From contig JAUQXA010000058.1 in assembly GCA_030834895.1 (NCBI GenBank), forward strand, positions 38,467 to 102,466: a DNA stretch of 64,000 nt. Direction: 5' to 3'. Source of the DNA: Anaerolineales bacterium. GTDB taxonomy: Bacteria > Chloroflexota > Anaerolineae > Anaerolineales > Villigracilaceae. Each line of letters opens with the position of its first letter. Positions within the stretch are counted from its first letter, which is position 1. Made by a program: the position numbers and the translations under genes. The notes beneath the pieces are model-generated. The model ran no database searches. It saw only the letters and a program-made list of their open reading frames with translations, and had not been told where the DNA came from. Shown here one piece after another: positions 59,188 through 64,000 of the stretch.

Positions 59188-60450
59188 ATGGAAGATAAGG
59201 TGACACAAGTCAGGTTGAAAAATGGCTTGAAGGTTATGTTGAAAGAAGTCCATACCGCGCCGATTATTTCGTCGTGGCTGTGGTATCGCGTCGGCTCGCG
59301 GGATGAACCAACCGGGAAGACGGGCATCTCGCATTGGGTCGAGCACATGCTTTTCAAAGGCACCAAAAAGTTTCCCGCAAAGGTTCTGGATAAAGCCATC
59401 TCCCGCGACGGCGGACGCTGGAATGCCGCCACCTCGCGTGACGCCACTCATTATTACGAGACCATGCCCGCCGACAAATTCGACCTTGCCCTGCGTCTCG
59501 AAGCGGACCGGATGAAGAACAGTTCCTTTGACGAAAAGGATGTTGCCTCCGAACGGACGGTCATTATTTCAGAGAGGGAAGGCAATGAGAATGAGCCGCT
59601 GTTCCAATTGACCGAGTCCGTCCAACAGACGGCCTTCCGCGTGCACTCCTATCATCACGAAGTCATCGGTGACAAGGCGGATTTGCAAGTCATCACCCGC
59701 GACGATTTGTACGAGCATTATCGTCGCTTCTACGTCCCAAACAATGCGGTACTTGGCCTGGCTGGGGATTTCAACACCAGAATAATGTTGAATCGCATTC
59801 GTGAGTTATTCGAGTCGATCCCCAAAGGCGCGACCCCGAAGCGGATTCTGCGCCCTGAGCCTGAGCAAAAAGGCGAGGTGCGTTTTTCCATCGAAGGCAA
59901 CGGCGAAACCACATTCATTCAGACAGCCTATCGCTTCCCCAACGCCATGAACCCGGACTTTTTCCCGCTCCAGGTATTCGACAGTCTGCTTGGCGGCATG
60001 AGCGGGCTTTCCACGAAAACTTCCCGCTTGTATCGCGCGCTGGTGGACAAGGAATACGCCATCGAAGTCTCCGGCTGGGCCGAGCCGACGATCGATCCAT
60101 ACCTATACCGGGTTACGCTCATCAAGCATCCCAAACGAACAGTGGATGAAGTCGTCGCGGCAATGGACGCTGAGGTTCAAAAATTGCAGGATGTCCCCGC
60201 CCCGGAGGATGAGATCAAACGGGCGGTCAAACAGGCGCGGGCGGTCTTCGTTTATGGGAACGAGAACATCACCAGTCAGGCGTTCTGGATGGGCTATACC
60301 GAGATGTTCGCTTCCTATGATTGGTTTACTCAATATCTAGATAACCTTGCCAGAGTCACGCCGCAGGACGTCCAACGGGTGGCGCGGCAATACTTTCAGC
60401 CATCGAGCCGCGTGATCGGTGTTTACCTTCCGAAAGGCAGGGAGGTGTAA
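59188..60450 (+). CDS. M16 zinc peptidase, catalytic subunit
   Basis: A 420-residue protease of the pitrilysin/processing-peptidase family. The inverted zinc motif HWVEH (His49-Glu52-His53) is intact, with a downstream Glu in SEREGNENEP completing the site; RDATHYYETMP is the usual following block. The C-terminal half is the non-catalytic repeat. GGAG precedes the ATG. It has no signal peptide. The next gene, two bases after its stop, is a homologue without the zinc motif; such pairs form active heterodimers in the M16B group. Confidence 0.93.
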   Translation: MEDKVTQVRLKNGLKVMLKEVHTAPIISSWLWYRVGSRDEPTGKTGISHWVEHMLFKGTKKFPAKVLDKAISRDGGRWNAATSRDATHYYETMPADKFDLALRLEADRMKNSSFDEKDVASERTVIISEREGNENEPLFQLTESVQQTAFRVHSYHHEVIGDKADLQVITRDDLYEHYRRFYVPNNAVLGLAGDFNTRIMLNRIRELFESIPKGATPKRILRPEPEQKGEVRFSIEGNGETTFIQTAYRFPNAMNPDFFPLQVFDSLLGGMSGLSTKTSRLYRALVDKEYAIEVSGWAEPTIDPYLYRVTLIKHPKRTVDEVVAAMDAEVQKLQDVPAPEDEIKRAVKQARAVFVYGNENITSQAFWMGYTEMFASYDWFTQYLDNLARVTPQDVQRVARQYFQPSSRVIGVYLPKGREV

Positions 60451-60451
60451 C

Positions 60452-61729
60452 ATGATGAAACTCACCCAAAAGCAATCCCTGCCCAACCCGAAGGATGTTT
60501 ATCGTGTGACGTTGCCCAACGGCATCACCGTGCTGGCGCGTTCGAGTTTCAGCAGTCCATCCATCAGCATGGGTGGATATTTACCCGCCGGTTCGATTTT
60601 CGAAACCGACGACAAACTTGGTCTTGCGGATTTCGTCTCCTCCTGCCTGATGCGGGGGACGAAGTCCCGAACCTTTGACTCCATCTACAATGAATTGGAA
60701 TCCGTCGGCGCGAGTCTGGGCATTGACTCCAACGTTCACAATGTCAATTTTGGCGGGCGTTCGCTGGTCGAGGATTTTCCGTTGTTGCTGACCCTGCTTT
60801 CCGAGTCGCTGCGCTTCCCGACCTTTCCCAAAACGGAAGTCGAAAATCTGCGCGCGCACATGCTCACCGGGCTTGCCCTCCGCGAACAGGATACCTCGGA
60901 CATGGCAGCGCTGGTTTTCGACCGCATGTTGTTCAAAGGACATCCATACAGCCGTCCCACCGATGGCTTTGTGGAAACCGTCCAGTCCATCACGCGGAAG
61001 GATATGCGGGAATTCCATCGTCGTTATTTCGGACCGAAAAGGATGGTCATTGCAATTGTGGGAGCCATTGAACCGCGGAAGGCGGCCGAGACGGTGGAAA
61101 ATGTCCTCGGTGACTGGCAGGTTCCGGGTCAGGCACTTACGCCTGCCATGCCCAAGCCCAAACCGGTCAAAAAGACGGTCAGGCATCATCATCATGTCCC
61201 TGGCAAGTTCCAATCTGACCTGGTGATTGGCATGATCGGTCCGAGCCGCAAAGACCCCGAGTATTTCGCCGCTTCGCTGGCTAATTCGATCCTCGGTCAG
61301 TTTGGTATGATGGGACGCATTGGCGATGTGGTGCGCGAGAAATCCGGGTTGGCTTATTACGCCTCCTCCAATTTAAATGCGGGGATTGGACCCGGCAGTT
61401 GGGAGGTGAGTGCCGGTGTCAACCCCAAGAATCTTGACAAGGCAATTGACCTGATCGAAAAGGAACTGCGGCGTTTTATCAAGAACGGCGTGACCAAAGA
61501 GGAACTTACAGACAATCAGACAAATTACATCGGGCGTTTGCCGCTTTCGCTTGAGTCGAACAGCGGGGTGGCGGGTGCGCTGTTGAACATGGAACGCTAC
61601 GACCTCGGACTGGATTATTACCAATGCTATGAGTCCATGGTGCGCGGTGTGACTCGCGCCGACGTGCTGGAGACCGTGCGAAAATATATTACCCCCGACC
61701 GGCTGGTAATCTCGACGGCGGGACCGTAA
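60452..61729 (+). CDS. M16 peptidase-like partner without the zinc motif
   Basis: A 425-residue homologue of the preceding protein. Where HxxEH should be it has GLADFVSSCLMRGTKS, so zinc cannot bind. The fold otherwise is conserved (VDSNVH-like segment, VIAIVGAIEPRKAAETV, GMMGRIGDVVREKSGLAYYA). In known pairs this partner supplies the substrate-binding Arg/Tyr near its C-terminus, here likely around GLAYYASSNLNAGIGPG. GGGAGG precedes ATG 60452. A His-rich stretch, RHHHHVPGK, lies mid-protein. Confidence 0.88.
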   Translation: MMKLTQKQSLPNPKDVYRVTLPNGITVLARSSFSSPSISMGGYLPAGSIFETDDKLGLADFVSSCLMRGTKSRTFDSIYNELESVGASLGIDSNVHNVNFGGRSLVEDFPLLLTLLSESLRFPTFPKTEVENLRAHMLTGLALREQDTSDMAALVFDRMLFKGHPYSRPTDGFVETVQSITRKDMREFHRRYFGPKRMVIAIVGAIEPRKAAETVENVLGDWQVPGQALTPAMPKPKPVKKTVRHHHHVPGKFQSDLVIGMIGPSRKDPEYFAASLANSILGQFGMMGRIGDVVREKSGLAYYASSNLNAGIGPGSWEVSAGVNPKNLDKAIDLIEKELRRFIKNGVTKEELTDNQTNYIGRLPLSLESNSGVAGALLNMERYDLGLDYYQCYESMVRGVTRADVLETVRKYITPDRLVISTAGP

Positions 61730-61759
61730 CCTTCAACTTTCGACCTGTGAACTTTGACT

Positions 61760-62125
61760 ATGAATCTCAGAACAGGCGTTGATCTAATTGACATTTCACG
61801 TGTTCGCGATGCCATCGAACGTCACGGCGAGCGGTTTGTCTCGCGGATTTTCACCGAGATCGAACAACACGACAGCGGTGGCAGGTTTGCATCGCTGGCG
61901 GCAAGGTTTGCGGCAAAGGAAGCAGCGGCTAAAGCTTTGGGCTGCGGCTTCGGCCCTATCGGCTGGCTGGAGATTGAAATCATAAGTGACGAGAATCGAA
62001 TGCCGCATTTGCGTTTGCATGGCAAGGCAAGGAAACTCGCCAATGAATTGGGGTTGTCGAATTGGTCGGTAAGTCTAAGTCACACAGAAAACCAGGCAAT
62101 AGCTTTTGTTGTGGCGACTGGTTAA
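61760..62125 (+). CDS. acpS: Holo-[acyl-carrier-protein] synthase
   Basis: A 121-residue enzyme that attaches 4'-phosphopantetheine from CoA to acyl carrier protein. The metal-binding Asp8 is in GVDLIDISRV, and the second motif ARFAAKEAAAKALGCGFG is complete, with the C-terminal SLSHTENQAIAFV. Length is normal. The ATG at 61760 is preferred over an in-frame TTG six bases earlier; no good ribosome binding site is seen. It is 30 bases after the M16 pair. Confidence 0.94.
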   Translation: MNLRTGVDLIDISRVRDAIERHGERFVSRIFTEIEQHDSGGRFASLAARFAAKEAAAKALGCGFGPIGWLEIEIISDENRMPHLRLHGKARKLANELGLSNWSVSLSHTENQAIAFVVATG

Positions 62126-62130
62126 AAGAG

Positions 62131-62159
62131 ACATCCCGCAGCCAGTATCTGCGGGATGT
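62131..62159. terminator. Hairpin between convergent acpS and a small minus-strand gene
   Basis: ACATCCCGCA and TGCGGGATGT are perfect inverted arms around nine bases. No T run follows on the plus strand; CTCTTTT follows on the minus strand, so it is a weak terminator for the small gene. Confidence 0.55.
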
Positions 62160-62223
62160 GTGTAAAGACCGTTGAAATGCAGTGAATGGCGAAGGACTTG
62201 GCTTGTCCTACCGCATCCCAACC

Positions 62224-62460
62224 CTAGTTCTGGTCTTCTACGCCGATCCAAAAATGTCCGGGCATCACGGGGCGATAGGGACGGATGGTGAGGTTTCCCA
62301 ATTCCACCTGTCTCTTGCCGTTATCCAACATGCTGGGGTGCACGAGGCAAATATCCGGTGTGCGCCCGAATTTCTTGCTGTAATAATCCATTGCCTTTTG
62401 AATTTTGACGTTTAGCGTGGTGCGCGGGTCGTTGTCGAACCATAACATTCCAGTGTGCAT
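62224..62460 (-). CDS. Small protein in the SOS-type operon
   Basis: A 78-residue soluble protein starting MHTGMLWFDNDPRTTLNVKI with KKFGRTPDICLVHPSM in the middle and RPYRPVMPGHFWIGVED at the end. The composition suits a compact alpha/beta fold; I recognise no family. AAAGGC precedes the ATG. It follows the P-loop gene by 15 bases, so both should respond to the upstream operator. The predicted SOS control implies a damage-related role, otherwise unknown. Confidence 0.65.
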   Translation of the reverse strand: MHTGMLWFDNDPRTTLNVKIQKAMDYYSKKFGRTPDICLVHPSMLDNGKRQVELGNLTIRPYRPVMPGHFWIGVEDQN

Positions 62461-62475
62461 GATGTTTTGCCTTTC

Positions 62476-63264
62476 TCAATCGAGAGCGGGAGCCCAGAAA
62501 TTCAACCAGTTCTTTCCTTCGCGCAGGGTGAATTGTGACTCGGATAAATCATTGAACATCTTGTCGGAATCACTGGCGATAAAGTGTGAAGTGGCTTTGT
62601 CACCAATACAACCGAACAACCGCGTGCGGAAGAACTCAAGCCATGACTCCATATCGTGGGCGCGGCTTGCGTTGAGTGTGATGATCGGCCAGACGCGGCG
62701 GCTGGGACCGCGTAACAGAAGCCAGCGCAGGTTTTGTTCGGACTCCTGCCCAAGTTTGGCCACAGCTTCGAGGTCATCGATCAACAACAGGATGGTTTGT
62801 TTGTTGTCCCGGTTGTTGTGTGCCCAGGTCACTAAAGATTGGAGTAATTCGCTGGACGACTCCTCTTTCGTTGAATAAACCCCGACCACGCTTTGGCTGT
62901 CCTGAAAGTTTTTCCATTCATCAGGGCGCGGCGTGATAATCCCGGACTGAACGTCGGCTGGATCATGCATTGCTTCAGTGGCGCGGGCAATCATTTGCAG
63001 GAAAGAAGTTTTTCCACTTGCCTGATCCGCTACGATAAGGATGGGACCCGGGACTGGATCGTACAAATCCAATAGAACGGGTAATCCATCTTCTGCCATG
63101 CCGAGGAAAAGCGCGGCGTGAGGGAGCGGGGATGTATCAGCAAGGACAGAACTCAAGGTCGGCAGACCAAGTTTGGGAGCGGGCGAAGCAGGCAACTCCT
63201 GCTCTTCTTCAGCAAGAGCGGTCAATGCATCGATCATTAGGGAGAAACGGTTAATTTTGTCCAT
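62476..63264 (-). CDS. P-loop ATPase (FtsK/HerA-like) under an SOS-type operator
   Basis: A 262-residue NTPase. The Walker A is VADQASGKTSFLQ and the Walker B region is ILLLIDDLEAV (residues about 155-165), with an Arg-rich stretch after (LLLRGPSRRVWPI). It resembles the core of FtsK/HerA-type ATPases but lacks membrane helices and any extra domain. The ATG at 63264 overlaps the outer end of a perfect palindrome. With the small downstream gene it makes a two-gene operon. DNA-damage response is inferred from the promoter only. Confidence 0.6.
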   Translation of the reverse strand: MDKINRFSLMIDALTALAEEEQELPASPAPKLGLPTLSSVLADTSPLPHAALFLGMAEDGLPVLLDLYDPVPGPILIVADQASGKTSFLQMIARATEAMHDPADVQSGIITPRPDEWKNFQDSQSVVGVYSTKEESSSELLQSLVTWAHNNRDNKQTILLLIDDLEAVAKLGQESEQNLRWLLLRGPSRRVWPIITLNASRAHDMESWLEFFRTRLFGCIGDKATSHFIASDSDKMFNDLSESQFTLREGKNWLNFWAPALD

Positions 63265-63311
63265 ATTAGAACATCCGTTCTAATAATACATCCAAAGGTA
63301 TTGAATGTCAA
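63264..63311 (-). promoter_or_regulatory. Promoter with LexA-type box
   Basis: On the minus strand TTGACA (63311-63306) and TATTAT (63288-63283) are 17 bases apart. A perfect palindrome, arms TATTAGAAC and GTTCTAATA around four bases (63264-63285), covers the start point. Its GAAC-N4-GTTC core matches the SOS box of Gram-positive and Chloroflexota LexA proteins. A TetR-type operator is the alternative reading. Confidence 0.75.
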
Positions 63312-63358
63312 GTCCGAATTTTGCTTCTTTTTATTTTGATTATGAATGTGCAATTATC

Positions 63359-63386
63359 TTGACGCTGTACGTTGTTTTGGTATAAT
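63359..63386 (+). promoter_or_regulatory. Promoter of the tRNA-tuf cluster
   Basis: TTGACG (63359-63364) and TATAAT (63381-63386) are 16 bases apart, followed by CCCC. The first tRNA starts 18 bases after the -10. Confidence 0.85.
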
Positions 63387-63404
63387 CCCCCTGCTTAATC
63401 CCAC

Positions 63405-63477
63405 GCCGACGTAGCTCAATCGGCAGAGCACCCGCCTTGTAAGCGGGCGGTTACGAGTTCGATTCTCGTCGTCGGCT
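63405..63477 (+). tRNA. tRNA-Thr (UGU)
   Basis: The acceptor arms GCCGACG and CGTCGGC pair; the anticodon arm is CCCGC-CTTGTAA-GCGGG with anticodon TGT. CCA is not encoded. Confidence 0.97.
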
Positions 63478-63533
63478 CTGTGACCACCGATTGAAAAACA
63501 AAGTCGGTTGGCGGTCAGCAAATAATATATCAA

Positions 63534-63616
63534 GGGCAGTTACCCAAGTGGCCAAAGGGGACTGACTGTAAATCAGTTGTCAGAAGACTTCGGAGGTTCG
63601 AATCCTTCACTGCCCA
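63534..63616 (+). tRNA. tRNA-Tyr (GUA)
   Basis: GGGCAGT pairs with ACTGCCC; the anticodon arm ACTGA-CTGTAAA-TCAGT has GTA, and the long variable arm (83 bases total) is right for tRNA-Tyr. Confidence 0.97.
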
Positions 63617-63647
63617 CTACCGGAGATTTCTCCGGTCAGCACGTCAA

Positions 63648-63720
63648 GCCCTCATAGCTCAGTCGGCAGAGCACACCCTTGGTAAGGGTGAGGTCACGGG
63701 TTCGAATCTCGTTGAGGGCT
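63648..63720 (+). tRNA. tRNA-Thr (GGU)
   Basis: The acceptor arm GCCCTCA pairs with TGAGGGC; the anticodon arm CACCC-TTGGTAA-GGGTG gives anticodon GGT. ACCGGAG/CTCCGGT (63619-63636) forms a spacer hairpin just upstream, likely for processing. Confidence 0.97.
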
Positions 63721-63769
63721 CAGTTGCTGAAAAGCATTCCTCTCTATTAAATAATAAGGAGTTACTATA

Positions 63770-64000
63770 ATGGCGAAGGCAAAATTTGATCGCAGCAAAC
63801 CGCATCTGAATGTAGGGACCATGGGGCACATTGACCATGGGAAGACGACATTGACAGCAGCGATCACGAAGGTGGCAGGGTTTTCAGGTCAGGCAGACTT
63901 CAAAGCCTACGACCAGATTGACAACGCGCCGGAAGAAAAGGCGCGCGGCATTACGATCAACATCGCGCACGTGGAATACCAGACAGACAAACGGCACTAC
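63770..64000 (+). CDS. tuf: Elongation factor Tu, 3' end cut by window
   Basis: The first 77 residues of EF-Tu, the GTPase that brings aminoacyl-tRNA to the ribosome. MAKAKFDRSKPHLNVGTMGH is followed by the P-loop GHIDHGKTT and the switch region EEKARGITI. AAGGAG precedes the ATG. It is 49 bases after tRNA-Thr, so the mRNA and the tRNAs share one transcript, as in the tRNA-tufB operon of other bacteria. Confidence 0.98.
   Translation, partial: MAKAKFDRSKPHLNVGTMGHIDHGKTTLTAAITKVAGFSGQADFKAYDQIDNAPEEKARGITINIAHVEYQTDKRHY

Noticed and set aside
1..64000. CRISPR array, prophage, transposase or integrase
   Set aside because: No regularly spaced direct repeats and no recognisable transposase, integrase, capsid or terminase gene were seen on either strand.

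Overview
The window looks like chromosomal DNA of a Chloroflexota bacterium, most likely an Anaerolineae relative. This is inferred from the mix of very long GAF/PAS sensor proteins, M16 and M50 peptidases, small FmdB and DUF6504-type proteins, a deazaflavin-type nitroreductase, and several dispersed palindromic repeats of kinds common in that phylum. No database search was possible. Both ends are cut inside genes: a VWA-domain protein on the left and EF-Tu on the right.

Layout. 0-2.3 kb: a signalling cluster (VWA protein, zinc-ribbon/FHA protein, small protein, OmpR-type regulator). 2.4-13.4 kb: mostly metabolic and housekeeping genes on the plus strand (small heat-shock protein, carbamoylase-type amidohydrolase, adenosine deaminase, TPR protein, rhomboid protease, HAD hydrolase, alpha-amylase, YbaK-type deacylase), with a type II NADH dehydrogenase on the minus strand under two CRP/FNR-like palindromes. 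13.4-16.8 kb: a coupled minus-strand set galE, metallo-beta-lactamase-fold hydrolase, M50 protease, then a lipoprotein esterase facing tRNA-Pro. 16.9-29.1 kb: NERD-like membrane protein, glycosyltransferase, RNase HII, cold-shock protein, D-aminoacyl-tRNA deacylase, trpS preceded by a probable UGA-containing SelW-like selenoprotein, malic enzyme, recX and RNase Y.

29.2-54.9 kb is the most unusual part. It opens with a GAF histidine kinase plus regulator and a double-receiver kinase. A run of ten closely spaced plus-strand genes follows, apparently one transcript: two orphan substrate-binding lipoproteins each followed by a dCache-HAMP-GAF receptor, a third dCache receptor, a 1543-residue soluble PAS/GAF protein, one cytosolic histidine kinase, a threonine-synthase-like enzyme fused to a receiver domain, a lone receiver, and a second threonine synthase. 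The four receptor proteins have no kinase domain and share the same C-terminal tail. The kinase has its own GAF-like repeats. This suggests a split sensory array in which several receptors feed one kinase, with amino-acid metabolism genes built into the output; that functional reading is inference.

54.9-64 kb: an FMN-type oxidoreductase, an AT-rich island with a gene remnant, a ferredoxin-NADP reductase, a paired active/inactive M16 peptidase, acpS, a two-gene operon under a LexA-type box, and a tRNA-Thr/Tyr/Thr-tuf cluster.

Several genes carry a TANNNT -10 element only 6-7 bases before the start codon and no ribosome binding site, indicating frequent leaderless transcription in this organism. 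Others have standard AGGAG sites, so both modes coexist.
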